Notes: generated from the letters alone by a model not told the origin. Counted from the first letter of the stretch, positions 8,271 to 18,642 are shown. The stretch is DNA of 64,000 nucleotides from Oceanobacillus sp. Castelsardo (GCF_001659985.1 NZ_LYCS01000003.1:276015-340014), one strand, 5' to 3'. Translations and numbers: made by a program.

Positions 8271-9851
8271 CTATCCCAAAAATGTTTTTTCTTCCAAAGG
8301 CACTACTTTCCCCTTTTCATCTTTATAAACAACATGCTCCTCACTAAATTTTACCGGCGAGTCTAAGCCGGCAGCTGCGGCTATTCGAAACAGCCCTTTT
8401 CTCATCGAAATAACATAGTTTGCAGTTCGATGTTTCTTTTCATCAATTACAAGAGCCTTTTGTAAATCAGGGTCTGTTGTTGCAACACCTACTGGACAAG
8501 CATTAGATTGGCACCTTAGTGCTTGAATGCAACCGACTGTTATCATAAATCCTCTTGCAATATTAACTAAATCCGCTCCCATGGCAAGGGCAACAGCGAT
8601 ACGATCTGGAGAAATGAGTTTACCAGAGGCGATGATTTTCACCTTATCCCTTACACCATATTCCATTAATGCCTTGTGGACTAATGGTAATGCCGATTTA
8701 ATAGGCAAACCAACACCGTCTGCTAATTCCTGGTAAGACGCACCTGTTCCGCCCTCGCCGCCATCAATCGTAATAAAGTCTGGGCCTTGTCCAGTTTCTT
8801 TTATTTGTTTTGCTAACTCCTCAGCTTCATGGAAACTACCAATAACAACCTTCATTCCGATAGGCTTTCCTGTCGCCTTTCGTACATTTTCCATGAAGGA
8901 AAATAAAGAGGATAAATCACTAAACTCTTTAAATCGATTTGGGCTATCAATCGACTTATAGGGTTCGACCATACGAATACTTGCTATTTCTTCCGTTACC
9001 TTTTCAGCATCAATATGGCCGCCCCGCGTTTTCGCCCCTTGTCCCAGTTTTAATTCAAATGCCTTAACTTGAGGGATTTTCGCCTTATCCTTCAATGCCT
9101 CCCAACTAAAGTTTCCTTCAGGGTCTCTTACACCGAAAAGGCCTGGGCCAATTTGCATTATAATATCGACATCACCTTTTAGATGATATTCTGAAATCCC
9201 ACCTTCTCCTGTATTCATCCAACTCCCTTTTGCCATGCCTATCCCTTCAGAAAGTGCTGTAATGGCTCTTTTTCCTAATGAACCATAGCTCATTGCTGAC
9301 ATTCCAATTTGCCCTTTCACAACAAAAGGCTGCTCGCAATTCGTACCAATTACGATTGCATCTTCCTCTTTTAATAAATATGCAGGTGACTCATGGCTTT
9401 CTAGCTTTTCTTTTCTATGCATGAATAAAGGTTCATGAATTAGTAAGTATCTATTTGTTTTCACCTTTATACTGGTGTCCATATTAATTTCCTCTGTTAG
9501 TTTAGGAAACATCGAATTTCGAATATAGTAACCTGGCTTGTCAAAGTCTCTTAAAGACCCAAAGCCAACAACATCACGTTTGTATTTTGCTTTCTTCACA
9601 ATATGCTGATACTCTACTCGGTTAAACGGCTTTCCTTCAAAGTCACTATTAAATAAATACTGTCTTAATTCAGGACCAATCTGCTCAAGAAAATACCTTG
9701 CACGTCCTAATACTGGATAATTTCGTAAAACTGGATGTTGTTTTTGATTCCGATCTACCAAAAATAAATATAACAATATAATAATCAAAGACGCCAAAAG
9801 GAAAGAAGTAAAGATGAATGCAATAATGGTCATCATATCTGCTATGTTCAA
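8271..9851 (-). CDS. FMN-binding glutamate synthase-like protein (YerD type)
   Basis: 526 residues. An N-terminal membrane helix (about residues 8-31) precedes a domain like the central/FMN part of the glutamate synthase large subunit. Typical pieces are GTNCEQPFVVKGQIGMSAMSYGSLGKRAI, FELKLGQGAKTRGG, DFITIDGGEGGTGA and ARGFMITVGCIQALRCQSNACPVGVATTDP, the last with cysteines like those of the GOGAT 3Fe-4S site. The glutaminase domain is absent, so it is not a full GltB. B. subtilis YerD has the same length and layout; its reaction is not established. Confidence 0.88.
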   Translation of the reverse strand: MNIADMMTIIAFIFTSFLLASLIIILLYLFLVDRNQKQHPVLRNYPVLGRARYFLEQIGPELRQYLFNSDFEGKPFNRVEYQHIVKKAKYKRDVVGFGSLRDFDKPGYYIRNSMFPKLTEEINMDTSIKVKTNRYLLIHEPLFMHRKEKLESHESPAYLLKEEDAIVIGTNCEQPFVVKGQIGMSAMSYGSLGKRAITALSEGIGMAKGSWMNTGEGGISEYHLKGDVDIIMQIGPGLFGVRDPEGNFSWEALKDKAKIPQVKAFELKLGQGAKTRGGHIDAEKVTEEIASIRMVEPYKSIDSPNRFKEFSDLSSLFSFMENVRKATGKPIGMKVVIGSFHEAEELAKQIKETGQGPDFITIDGGEGGTGASYQELADGVGLPIKSALPLVHKALMEYGVRDKVKIIASGKLISPDRIAVALAMGADLVNIARGFMITVGCIQALRCQSNACPVGVATTDPDLQKALVIDEKKHRTANYVISMRKGLFRIAAAAGLDSPVKFSEEHVVYKDEKGKVVPLEEKTFLG

Positions 9852-9950
9852 GTAAAATTCCTCCTTAACTAATAGCTAGTGTCCCCTATCATTTCATTTT
9901 TACAATTCCCTTTTATACTTAATTGTAGACTGCTAATTTTCCCACATGAC

Positions 9951-9983
9951 AAAAAATCCACCTTGTTTTACAAGATGGATTTT
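9951..9983 (-). terminator. Terminator of the DUF1646 transporter gene
   Basis: On the minus strand AAAATCCATCTTGT pairs with ACAAGGTGGATTTT and continues into a T-run. One G.T-type mismatch interrupts the stem. Confidence 0.85.
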
Positions 9984-10067
9984 ATTCATATCTTCTAAAA
10001 ATATTCCTAACCATACTAATAATTAAGCAAATAGAGCTTGTCTAAACTATATCCAATTTAGCCCTTC

Positions 10068-11084
10068 TTATCCAACAATCATAAGATAGATGAAGAATAG
10101 AACCATTATCACTAAACCAAAAGGTGCTCCGAACCTCGCCCATTCTTTACTTGTAATTCCTAATTTATTAGCCGAAATTATATTAGGGATATTTCCAGGT
10201 ATTAGCATTCCACCACTAATAATAAGCCCTAATAATAAAAATCGAATCGTTCCCGTATCCATCGCAGGGCTAATTTCTGCAGCTGCTAGTGTAGCATTAT
10301 CAAGAATAGCAGAGATCATATTGATCCAATACAATACTCCTGGCTGTAGATGAAGCAAGTACATATTTACAAGTGGTTCAAAACCAGCCCCAAGAAGGGT
10401 TAACCCCATAACAAATAGATAAATTTTAATGGAGCGAATGATAATCTCTGAATAACTCTCTGCCTCATTACTTCCATCTAAAGTACGGTCGCTTTTACTT
10501 GGCTTTAATGTAACAAATGCAATGATTCCAATGGCAACAACAGCAAAAATAACCTCAAAACCAATTAATTTAAATAAATAGAAAAACTCTTCATTTAATT
10601 TATTTGTAGCAATGGTTGATAACGGTTCACCAATTGGAGTTAATACCGCACCTAAACCAATAGAAAAACAAGCTAAAATAACGGCACGAATTTCTGTCTT
10701 CCTATCTAGCTTTAATGTACTTACAATAGAAACTAACACGATTGCAGCAATTATTGCCGTAATCACACTAGATAACAATCCTAAAATAATAATGATTAAC
10801 GCCAAAAATAGTCGGATATTCATTTTCTGACTAATATTTAATATGGATTTTTCAATAGGACCCTTCATCCATTTAAATAGTAAACCAGCAATAAGAACAG
10901 CTAATGTAATGAATATTGGGTCCTCCATGGCCTCAAACCATAATTCCTTGTTAAGCACGCCACTTACAATTGCCGCTAGCAAACCCATAACAAATAAGAA
11001 AGGTTCTAAATTCTCCTCAACAGGTTTTACTAGAAATGGTAATAATAAAACTAATAATAATATGATTACCAGACCAATGACCAT
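10068..11084 (-). CDS. DUF1646 family predicted ion transporter
   Basis: About 338 residues and almost wholly hydrophobic, with roughly ten helices. The pattern is that of the ArsB/NhaD (ion transporter) superfamily: SIGLGAVLTPIGEPLSTIATNKL in the first half and NMISAILDNATLAAAEISPAM plus GGMLIPGNIPNII in the second. DUF1646 proteins are annotated as putative cation transporters; no substrate is known. A TTG 15 bases upstream could start the frame, but GGGGGA sits about seven bases before the ATG at 11084, which I prefer. Confidence 0.82.
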   Translation of the reverse strand: MVIGLVIILLLVLLLPFLVKPVEENLEPFLFVMGLLAAIVSGVLNKELWFEAMEDPIFITLAVLIAGLLFKWMKGPIEKSILNISQKMNIRLFLALIIIILGLLSSVITAIIAAIVLVSIVSTLKLDRKTEIRAVILACFSIGLGAVLTPIGEPLSTIATNKLNEEFFYLFKLIGFEVIFAVVAIGIIAFVTLKPSKSDRTLDGSNEAESYSEIIIRSIKIYLFVMGLTLLGAGFEPLVNMYLLHLQPGVLYWINMISAILDNATLAAAEISPAMDTGTIRFLLLGLIISGGMLIPGNIPNIISANKLGITSKEWARFGAPFGLVIMVLFFIYLMIVG

Positions 11085-11592
11085 ACTATATTCCCCCAAT
11101 TTTAATGATATAAATTTTGCTAAAAACGGAACATCATTGGCAAAATCTAATTTGTGAAAAATTTCACATTAAGTGTTGATTAGGATATTTCTATGCTACT
11201 ATTTTACCATAATTTTTTGGAAGTTTACTTTCCACTTTTAAAACTAGACAAAATTTTTCGCCAATACAGTGTTTCACCTAACAAATGAACGCACAGAAAT
11301 TTATGAAACAATTACGCTCCCAACGCAGTAATCTATACAACTAGTTGGAACAAGCGGGAATGAATAGGAAAATCATAAATTATATTTTTCTATTTGTCGT
11401 AAATTATACATTATATCAAGCAGATAAAAACAAGCTGCTTCTCAAATCTATCAGGACTTTCATCGACAATTTCCATGGTTTTCCTTACTATTTTAAACTT
11501 ACGACAAACTTCTCCAATTTATTTAAAGCATAAGATATTCCCTAGGAAATATCTTAACAATTAAGCTCGAATATTGTAAAAAGATGTCACTT
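11085..11592. other. Intergenic region with a palindrome
   Basis: About 500 AT-rich bases between two minus-strand genes. The one structured element is TAAGATATT..AATATCTTA at about 11531-11556. A 62-codon frame inside has no ribosome site, and I do not count it as a gene. Confidence 0.4.
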
Positions 11593-12168
11593 TTACATGT
11601 CTATTTTACGTTTTATTGATGTTGTATGTAATGTTAGATTTTTATTTTCTTTCGTTAATAAAATGCTTGTTATCAAATAAATAACACTTAAACTAAACGG
11701 CAATATAGTATATACAAAATCCATAAAAATAAATCCAACAACCATTGCCATTAAAACTACTGCAATGGATTGAAATATATATCCCTTACTTTTATAAAGA
11801 ACGCTAAATGGAAGAAAATGAGCACCAGTTAAGATAGCAATAAAAAATGGCAACCACTCTATTTTTTCTATATAAATCATAATTAAAATTGGAGCGAAAA
11901 GAATCTGCATCCCTCCAATAACGCCAGCAAAACCCGATAATTCATTACCTCTCGCAATAAAGTCAATCTTAAGTAGATTTGATACTAAAATACCTAATGG
12001 AAAAATCATTCCAATCCCTATTAAATAAATTAAGCCCAACAAGTTAATATGCATATCGAAAAAACCTAAAATCCCCATTAGAAACCAATAAATGGCCCCT
12101 ACATAAAGCATTGCTACCCCTTTTTTTGTACGTTGCATTAAATCATTTTGTACTTCTCTCATATTCAT
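11593..12168 (-). CDS. Conserved membrane protein, DUF7010-like
   Basis: 191 residues with about six hydrophobic segments, a short charged N-terminus (MREVQNDLMQRTKKG) and a basic C-terminal tail. It resembles small Bacillus membrane proteins filed as DUF7010, recalled from memory, so the family name is tentative. No catalytic or transport motif is visible. GGGGGAC lies five bases before the ATG. It is followed by the palindrome-bearing gap and preceded by the LysR gene on the same strand, 80 bases away. Confidence 0.6.
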   Translation of the reverse strand: MNMREVQNDLMQRTKKGVAMLYVGAIYWFLMGILGFFDMHINLLGLIYLIGIGMIFPLGILVSNLLKIDFIARGNELSGFAGVIGGMQILFAPILIMIYIEKIEWLPFFIAILTGAHFLPFSVLYKSKGYIFQSIAVVLMAMVVGFIFMDFVYTILPFSLSVIYLITSILLTKENKNLTLHTTSIKRKIDM

Positions 12169-12248
12169 AAAAAGTCCCCCAAATTATTATAACTTTGTCT
12201 TTAATAGTCTAACATAAGATTGCTAGGAATTATCATAATAATTAGTAT

Positions 12249-13139
12249 TTAACTTCCCCCCTTTTCGATAAGTTCGACAAATTTGGCTGCTGCTGGTGAA
12301 AGTGAAACACTTTTTAAGTAGCATACCCCAATACTTCGCTTCGGTATTTCTTCTTTTAATTGCACTTCATATACTAAACCTCTATTTAAATAATCCAACG
12401 AAAACTCCCGGGTTACACAAGCTAGTCCTAGATTAATTTTTGCAAAGTCTAATAACAAATCATGAGACCCTAATTCAAATTCAGGTGACAATTTAAACCC
12501 TTTTGACAAAAGATAATCCTCCACATATTTCCTAGAATTAGAGCTAGGCTCAAGGAATATTAAAGGGAGCTTCTTTAAATCATCTAAATCTAAAGGTTTG
12601 GAAAGGATGCTCTTATACTTCTCGCCACAAACAAACGTATCATGAATATCAATATAAGGAATGACTTCAAACGATTGATCATCCACTGGGAGATTACAAA
12701 CCGCAATATCTACTTCTCCAGACTTTAAAAACGATAATATTTCAAAGGTTGTTCCGTTTAGTATTTTAAATTTCACTTTAGGATAATTATTATGAAAGGT
12801 CTCTAAATAGGACAATAAAAAATGTCTGGAAATGGTATCGCCAACACCTATTTTCAATTCCCCTGCCCTTAAATTTTTTAGCTCTAAGATTTTCCGCTCA
12901 CCTGTATCGATTAAATTAAGGGAGGAATGGACATACTCAAATAAAAGGCTCCCTTCATCGGTTAAAGAAACCCCTTTTGAAGTTCTATTAAATAAGCGTG
13001 TTCCTAATTCTCTTTCTAATTGCATGATAGACTGGCTTACAGCTGGTTGAGTAGCATATAGCCTTTTTGCTGCTTTGGAGAAGCTTTTTTCTTTTCCTAC
13101 CGTCCAAAATACTTTATATAAATCTAATTTACTTACCAT
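12249..13139 (-). CDS. LysR family transcriptional regulator
   Basis: 296 residues. The N-terminal winged helix-turn-helix reads SFSKAAKRLYATQPAVSQSIMQLERELGTRLFNR (about 19-53). The C-terminal co-inducer domain starts near residue 90 (GELKIGVGDTISRHFLLSYLETF). It is divergent from the CofE-like gene, 108 bases away, with a TATAC-N11-GTATA palindrome between them, the standard layout for a LysR protein controlling its neighbour and itself. The inducer is unknown. Confidence 0.92.
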   Translation of the reverse strand: MVSKLDLYKVFWTVGKEKSFSKAAKRLYATQPAVSQSIMQLERELGTRLFNRTSKGVSLTDEGSLLFEYVHSSLNLIDTGERKILELKNLRAGELKIGVGDTISRHFLLSYLETFHNNYPKVKFKILNGTTFEILSFLKSGEVDIAVCNLPVDDQSFEVIPYIDIHDTFVCGEKYKSILSKPLDLDDLKKLPLIFLEPSSNSRKYVEDYLLSKGFKLSPEFELGSHDLLLDFAKINLGLACVTREFSLDYLNRGLVYEVQLKEEIPKRSIGVCYLKSVSLSPAAAKFVELIEKGGS

Positions 13140-13182
13140 ATAATTCCCCCTTATACCTACTATTACATATATTAATTTTACT

Positions 13183-13203
13183 TATACACATTAAAATTGT
13201 ATA
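13183..13203. promoter_or_regulatory. LysR-type operator TATAC-N11-GTATA
   Basis: Perfect 5+5 inverted repeat with 11 bases between the arms, fitting the T-N11-A rule for LysR boxes. It is placed between the divergent LysR and CofE-like genes. A wider imperfect repeat CTACTAT (13157) / ATAGTAG (13201) surrounds it. Confidence 0.7.
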
Positions 13204-13247
13204 GTAGAAATAGACGTTATTAACTTAATTATTAAGGAGCGAGTCGT

Positions 13248-14438
13248 GTGGAAAGAGTAGTTGGAACTGTTGTTAGAGGTTTACGTTGCCCTATCATTAA
13301 TGAAGGGGATCAAATAGAAGAGATTGTGGTAGAGAGTGTATTAAAAGCTTCTGAGGTAGAAGGTTTTTCTATTCAAGATAAAGATATCGTAACAATAACA
13401 GAATCCATTGTTGCCCGTTCTCAAGGTAACTACGCAACGATTGACCATATCGCTAAAGACGTGAAATCAAAATTTGGTGATGATACCATTGGGGTTATTT
13501 TCCCGATTTTAAGTCGTAACCGTTTTGCTACTAACCTTAGAGGAATTGCAAAAGGTGCGAAGAAAATCGTTATTATGTTGAGTTATCCATCTGATGAAGT
13601 GGGTAACCATTTAGTCGATATTGATCAACTTGATGAAAAGGGAGTAAATCCTTGGACAGATGTTTTAACAGAAAATCAATTCCGCGAGCTTTTTGGAGAA
13701 AACAAACACACTTTTACTGGTGTTGATTATATTGATTATTACAAATCCATTGTTGAAGAATATGGAATCGAATGTGAAGTCATTTTCTCTAATAATCCGA
13801 AATCTATATTGGAATATACGAAAAGCGTATTAGCATGTGACATTCATTCTAGATTAAGAACGAAAAGAATCCTGAAAGACAATGGTGCAGAAAAGATATA
13901 TAGTCTTGATAATATTTTATCAGAGTCTGTCGATGGTAGTGGTTATAATGAGGAATATGGTTTACTTGGGTCTAATAAAGCGACGGAAGACCGTGTAAAA
14001 CTTTTCCCACGTGATTGCCAACCGGTCGTTGATAAAATTCAACAACTCCTTCAAGAAAAAACGGGCAAAACGGTAGAAGTGATGGTTTACGGAGATGGAG
14101 CATTTAAAGATCCTGTCGGTAAAATATGGGAGTTGGCTGACCCGGTAGTTTCGCCAGCTTATACATCTGGACTTAACGGAACACCGAATGAAGTGAAACT
14201 AAAATATCTTGCTGACAATAACTTCTCTGACCTTAAAGGAGAAGAATTACAAAAGGCTATTTCTGAGTTTATTAATAATAAAGAGGAAGACCTTGTCGGT
14301 GCCATGGAATCACAAGGAACAACACCAAGAAAACTAACTGACCTAATCGGTTCCCTATCTGATTTAACTTCAGGAAGTGGAGATAAAGGCACACCTATTG
14401 TCTTTATCCAAGGATATTTTGATAATTATACGAAGTAA
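13248..14438 (+). CDS. CofE-like gamma-glutamyl ligase family protein
   Basis: 396 residues matching the coenzyme F420-0:L-glutamate ligase fold. The N-terminal VVRGLRCPIINEGDQIEEIV and DKDIVTITESIVARSQGNY blocks are the family signature, and the middle VEVMVYGDGAFKDPVGKIWELADPVVSPAY resembles its second half. True CofE is about 250 residues; this version has about 140 extra residues. Bacillaceae are not known to make F420, and no cofC, cofD or fbiC gene is here, so the real substrate is unknown. GTG start with AAGGAG eight bases ahead. It is probably controlled by the divergent LysR protein. Confidence 0.8.
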   Translation: MERVVGTVVRGLRCPIINEGDQIEEIVVESVLKASEVEGFSIQDKDIVTITESIVARSQGNYATIDHIAKDVKSKFGDDTIGVIFPILSRNRFATNLRGIAKGAKKIVIMLSYPSDEVGNHLVDIDQLDEKGVNPWTDVLTENQFRELFGENKHTFTGVDYIDYYKSIVEEYGIECEVIFSNNPKSILEYTKSVLACDIHSRLRTKRILKDNGAEKIYSLDNILSESVDGSGYNEEYGLLGSNKATEDRVKLFPRDCQPVVDKIQQLLQEKTGKTVEVMVYGDGAFKDPVGKIWELADPVVSPAYTSGLNGTPNEVKLKYLADNNFSDLKGEELQKAISEFINNKEEDLVGAMESQGTTPRKLTDLIGSLSDLTSGSGDKGTPIVFIQGYFDNYTK

Positions 14439-14442
14439 ATAT

Positions 14443-14477
14443 GGAAAGGGCTGTTAATTCTTCCAACAGTCCTTTCC
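14443..14477 (+). terminator. Hairpin after the CofE-like gene
   Basis: GGAAAGG.CTGTT pairs with AACAG.CCTTTCC. There is no good T-tract, so termination strength is doubtful. Confidence 0.55.
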
Positions 14478-14574
14478 ACTATTCATTTCCTTCCCACCAT
14501 ATACTTCTTCAATTTCTTCATTTCTTACACTCAAGTCTTCATCCAATCCCCAATTATTTGACTACTATTAAAGA

Positions 14575-15624
14575 CTAGTCTTCTATATCAAAAGAAAATA
14601 CTGTCTGTTTTTCATAAGGTTCCCCTGGCTCTAAAATCACACTTGGAAAATCCTCCTCATGCAACGATGCAGGAGAACTTTGTGTTTCAAAACATACTCC
14701 TAAATATCTCTCCGATAGACCTTCTGCTAAACGAAGCCCTTCCGGTAGAGTCGTAGAAGTATACATGACAACTCCCGGTTGATTGGTTCGTACTGATAAT
14801 ATACGACCTGAATCAATATCTTTCATAACAATGTTGTTTTCTAATGCATTGTCAAAAAGAAAATAATGATCATATCCTTCATTTGCTATACTATTTTGTT
14901 TCGTATGCTCATTAAACCCTTCACCTAACCTACGACCATTCCTGAAATCAAATGATGTTCCTTCTACATTCACAAGTTTCCCAGTTGGAATAAGCGCTTC
15001 ATCCAACTCTACAAACTTCCTACTATCTAAAACAACATGTTGTTGATGAACCGTATTTTTTAAATTTCCACTTAAATTAAAATAAGAATGGTTAGTCAAA
15101 GTTAGTGGTGTAGTTTTGTCGCTTTTTGCATAGTAATCAATAATGAATTGATTATAATTGGTTAACGTATAAGTAACCTCAATATCTACATTACCGGGAA
15201 ATCCACCTTCTCCATCCATACTTCTGTAAATTAAATGAACCCCAATCTTATCTTCCGTTTGAAACGAAGTTGTTTCCCATAAAACATGATTGAAGCCAAC
15301 TAAACCACCATGAAGGCAATTTTCCCCATCATTCGATTCCACTGAATAAGTATTCCCATTCAAATGAAAGGTGGCTCCCTTAATTCTCCCAGCAACTCTA
15401 CCAATTAAAGCCCCAAGATAGAAAGGATTGGTTTTATAATCCTCTAAGTTTTCATAACCAAGGACAACATTTTCGATATTTCCTTTGTTATCAGGTACTA
15501 AAATCTTAGTTATGATTCCACCATAATCGAGAAATTCTGCTGTCACACCATTATCATTGGTTAATGTGAATTGTTTCCATGTCTCTCCACTCTCTACTTG
15601 TATTTTTTTAGTATCAATTTTCAC
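14575..15624 (-). CDS. galM: Aldose 1-epimerase (mutarotase)
   Basis: Interconverts alpha and beta anomers of sugars such as xylose or galactose in the cytoplasm. About 349 residues. Family blocks are GGIITKILVPD, NPFYLGALIGRVAGRI, LHGGLVGFNHVLWE, LTNHSYFNLSG (catalytic His) and ETQSSPASLHEEDFPSVIL (catalytic Glu region). An in-frame ATG lies 21 bases upstream, but GGGGGGA is seven bases before the GTG at 15624, so I take the GTG. Third gene after xylA1 and the GPH symporter on the same strand; here the likely sugar is xylose. Confidence 0.9.
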   Translation of the reverse strand: MKIDTKKIQVESGETWKQFTLTNDNGVTAEFLDYGGIITKILVPDNKGNIENVVLGYENLEDYKTNPFYLGALIGRVAGRIKGATFHLNGNTYSVESNDGENCLHGGLVGFNHVLWETTSFQTEDKIGVHLIYRSMDGEGGFPGNVDIEVTYTLTNYNQFIIDYYAKSDKTTPLTLTNHSYFNLSGNLKNTVHQQHVVLDSRKFVELDEALIPTGKLVNVEGTSFDFRNGRRLGEGFNEHTKQNSIANEGYDHYFLFDNALENNIVMKDIDSGRILSVRTNQPGVVMYTSTTLPEGLRLAEGLSERYLGVCFETQSSPASLHEEDFPSVILEPGEPYEKQTVFSFDIED

Positions 15625-15733
15625 TATAAAATCCCCCCAATTCATTCGCTACAAACAAGAGTTTGAATTATAAGTATTAGAAAAGCAGGATGCCATTATG
15701 ATGCTCCTGCCTTTTATAAGACTTATATAGATT

Positions 15734-17173
15734 CTATTTTTCCATGATATACTTTGTTCGATCTTCTCCAACACGACCTTCATGTATTTCTTCTCTAATT
15801 TGCGGCATGAATTTTTCATAATTTAGTAGTAGTACTACAATAAACATAAGAACAATCATTACTAGTGGGAAGTAGATAAACATCGATTTAATCGCAAAGA
15901 TAGCGCTATCAGGTTGAATAGCTGAATTGGCAACATATCCACCTAATTGTAGCGCCCAACCTACTAAAGCCGCTGTTAGACCTTGTCCAATTTTCATACC
16001 AGCACTAGTTAAGCTAAATACAGATCCTTGAACAGGAACACCTGACTCCCAATAAACGATATCTCCAACATCTGCTACAATCGCACTAAGCCCAGCTTGT
16101 AATAGAACTAGACCTAACGCATTAATAACTGTTGCAACAACCAATCCTGTTAAGTTTTCCGAAAAGAATATCATCATACCAGTTCCTAGTACAGAAACTA
16201 ACAATCCAATATTTACACTCTTTCTTAAACCGTAAAGTCCGACAATCTGGGGTGCAAAGAACAGTCCAATGATTAGCGGCAATAAGGATGCTGTACTTAA
16301 AATCCCCATCACATTGGGATTATCAAAAATGTATGTTGCATAATAAATTCTTGCACCTGTTTCGGTTTGCCTTAAATACCAAAGAAGGTATAAAACAATG
16401 GCCAAATTAAAATATTTATTCGAAAATAACACTTTCATAATTGGAACAAAGGAAGTTTTTTGTTCTTTGTTTTTCTTTTCTGCTACGTTTCGTTCTTTTA
16501 CAAACCATCCAGTAATCATTAATGGTACAGCACATAATAACCCGTATAGAGCAGCTGTCCATGTCCAACCTTGCTGTCCACCACCAAATGCATCTACTAA
16601 CACAGTTGTAAATGTTGTAATAGATAGTACGGCAACATTAGCAAAGATAAAACGTATACTTCCTAGAGAAACACGGTCTTTTTCGTCCGTTGTCATAAAG
16701 GAAGTAAGGGAAGAATACGCTACATTGTTAGCAGTATAAAATATTACTGAAATGAGAAAGTATACAATAAATACATAAACAATCTTACCAGTCTGACCAA
16801 ACATTCCTGGTACATTAAATAGCATGAACGTTAAAACACCCAAAATAGGAGCAGTCATGAACACCCATGGTTTTGCTTTCCCCCATCTTGTATTCGTATT
16901 ATCAATGATGGTCCCCATAAATATATCACTAAAACCATCAAAAATACGAGCAAGTAAAATGATCGTACCAATAATACCTGCACTAATACCTACCGTGTCC
17001 GTCATATAAATAGTAATGAAGGAAGCGATAAAAGTCCAACTATAATTTGCTCCAAAATCCCCTAAACCGAATGTAAGCTTTTCAGTCATTTTTAATTTGG
17101 GAGCTTTACCTGGCCTTGTTGAATGCGGTTGATCTTGTTCCATTTCTTGAAAATCTTGTTTGGCGTTTTCCAA
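15734..17173 (-). CDS. GPH-family sugar:cation symporter (xyloside type)
   Basis: 479 residues with 12 predicted helices, in the glycoside-pentoside-hexuronide branch of MFS carriers. The motifs LTFGLGDFGANYSWTF, ARIFDGFSDIFMGTIIDNTNTRWGKAKPW (the GPH signature) and ISAIVADVGDIVYWESG are clear. Closest by pattern are B. subtilis YnaJ and XynP, which are associated with xylosides and beta-xylosidases. It is likely to import xylose or xylo-oligosaccharides with Na+ or H+. It lies 121 bases after xylA1 and 109 before galM. A cre-like site overlaps the leader just upstream. Confidence 0.88.
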   Translation of the reverse strand: MENAKQDFQEMEQDQPHSTRPGKAPKLKMTEKLTFGLGDFGANYSWTFIASFITIYMTDTVGISAGIIGTIILLARIFDGFSDIFMGTIIDNTNTRWGKAKPWVFMTAPILGVLTFMLFNVPGMFGQTGKIVYVFIVYFLISVIFYTANNVAYSSLTSFMTTDEKDRVSLGSIRFIFANVAVLSITTFTTVLVDAFGGGQQGWTWTAALYGLLCAVPLMITGWFVKERNVAEKKNKEQKTSFVPIMKVLFSNKYFNLAIVLYLLWYLRQTETGARIYYATYIFDNPNVMGILSTASLLPLIIGLFFAPQIVGLYGLRKSVNIGLLVSVLGTGMMIFFSENLTGLVVATVINALGLVLLQAGLSAIVADVGDIVYWESGVPVQGSVFSLTSAGMKIGQGLTAALVGWALQLGGYVANSAIQPDSAIFAIKSMFIYFPLVMIVLMFIVVLLLNYEKFMPQIREEIHEGRVGEDRTKYIMEK

Positions 17174-17191
17174 ACCAAGCCCTCCTTACTT

Positions 17192-17205
17192 TTTAATCGC
17201 TTTCA
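17192..17205 (-). promoter_or_regulatory. Candidate CcpA (cre) site
   Basis: Minus strand TGAAAGCGATTAAA matches the cre consensus TGWAANCGNTNWCA except near the 3' end. It lies just upstream of the symporter ribosome site, where CcpA would act as a roadblock. Inference only. Confidence 0.45.
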
Positions 17206-17294
17206 CAGTTAGGTGAAACGCTTACTATATATAGCCTTATTGTAGACCAGACAACCTAAGTTGCCTGATCTATCAGATCTGTTACATCCTAAAA

Positions 17295-18620
17295 TTACCT
17301 AGCCGCAAATGTCGTTAATAGATATTGATTAATTATTGCTTTAATGCTTTCCAATTTACCAGATTCATTCTTAATTTCAGTTAAGCCTAACGCATATTCT
17401 TCTAACTTATGAAGGTCTGCTTTTCCTTCTACGATATCAAGACCGATTCCTTCTTTATAAGACTTGTAACGATCTTCTAACACATTCTCAAGTACTTTAT
17501 CATCAATTAAACGTTGAGCTACTTTTAATCCTACTGCAAAGCTGTCCATTCCTGCAATATGGGCATGGAATAAATCTTCCGGTGTAAATGAACCACGGCG
17601 AACTTTTGCATCAAAGTTCAATCCTCCACGACCAAGTCCACCATTTTTCAGGATTTCATACATAGCTAATACAGTTGTATGAAGGTCTGTTGGGAATTCA
17701 TCTGTATCCCATCCTAGTAATGGATGACCTTGGTTAGCATCCACAGATCCTAGCATGTTGTGAATACGTGCATAGTGTAATTCATGTTCAAACGTATGAC
17801 CAGCAAGTGTTGCATGGTTTGCTTCGATGTTAAATTTGAGTACATCTTCAAGGCCATAGTGTTGTAAGAAAGCATAACCACTTGCTACATCAAAGTCATA
17901 TTGATGAGAGGTTGGCTCTTTTGGTTTTGGCTCGATTAGGAATTGTGCGTCAAATCCAATTTCTTTTGCATAGTCATTTGCCATATGGAAGAAACGACCA
18001 AGGTTGTCCATTTCTAGTTTCATATCTGTATTTAGTAGTGTTTCATAACCTTCACGGCCACCCCAGAATACATAGTTTTCAGCACCTAATTCTTTTCCTA
18101 CTTCTAATCCTTTTTTCACTTTAGCAGCTGCATAAGCAAAAACATCTGCATTACTTGATGAACCCGCACCATGAACAAAACGTGGATGGCTGAAATTATT
18201 AACAGTATTCCACAGTAATTTGGTCTTACTGTCTTTCATGTATTCTTTGATCATCGCAACAATCGTATCTAAATTCTTGTTGGATTCTGCCAATGTATCC
18301 CCTTCAGGTGCGATGTCCACATCATGAAATGCAAAGAAAGGAGCATTTATTTTTTCAAAGAACTCGAATGCTGCTTCGACACGTGCTTTGGCACAATCCA
18401 TGCCTTGGTATTTATCCCAAGGGCGGATAGCGGTACCTGCACCAAATGGATCAGATAAATCTTCTGTAAATGTATGCCAGTATGCTACACCGAATCGAAG
18501 AATTTCTTCCATCGTTTTACCGCCGACTTTTTCTTCCGGATTATAAAATTTAAATGCCAATGGATTGTTTGATTTTGGTCCTTCATACTTGATATTGCTG
18601 ATATTATTAAAATAAGTCAT
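17295..18620 (-). CDS. xylA: Xylose isomerase, copy 1
   Basis: Converts D-xylose to D-xylulose in the cytoplasm. 441 residues, the long (class II) form. Catalytic and metal motifs are present: [10 protein letters not shown] (His99, Asp102), [46 protein letters not shown] and [21 protein letters not shown]. It is roughly nine-tenths identical by eye to a second copy at 26962-28287. It leads a xylA1-symporter-galM transcript with a XylR-like operator and a cre-like site upstream. AGGAG-like ribosome site before the ATG. Confidence 0.96.
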   Translation of the reverse strand: MTYFNNISNIKYEGPKSNNPLAFKFYNPEEKVGGKTMEEILRFGVAYWHTFTEDLSDPFGAGTAIRPWDKYQGMDCAKARVEAAFEFFEKINAPFFAFHDVDIAPEGDTLAESNKNLDTIVAMIKEYMKDSKTKLLWNTVNNFSHPRFVHGAGSSSNADVFAYAAAKVKKGLEVGKELGAENYVFWGGREGYETLLNTDMKLEMDNLGRFFHMANDYAKEIGFDAQFLIEPKPKEPTSHQYDFDVASGYAFLQHYGLEDVLKFNIEANHATLAGHTFEHELHYARIHNMLGSVDANQGHPLLGWDTDEFPTDLHTTVLAMYEILKNGGLGRGGLNFDAKVRRGSFTPEDLFHAHIAGMDSFAVGLKVAQRLIDDKVLENVLEDRYKSYKEGIGLDIVEGKADLHKLEEYALGLTEIKNESGKLESIKAIINQYLLTTFAAR

Positions 18621-18642
18621 ATTTATTCCTCCAAATAAGTCA

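Noticed and set aside
11345-11533. 62-codon frame in the gap before the DUF1646 gene
   Set aside because: No ribosome site, and AT-rich low-complexity product; not enough support.
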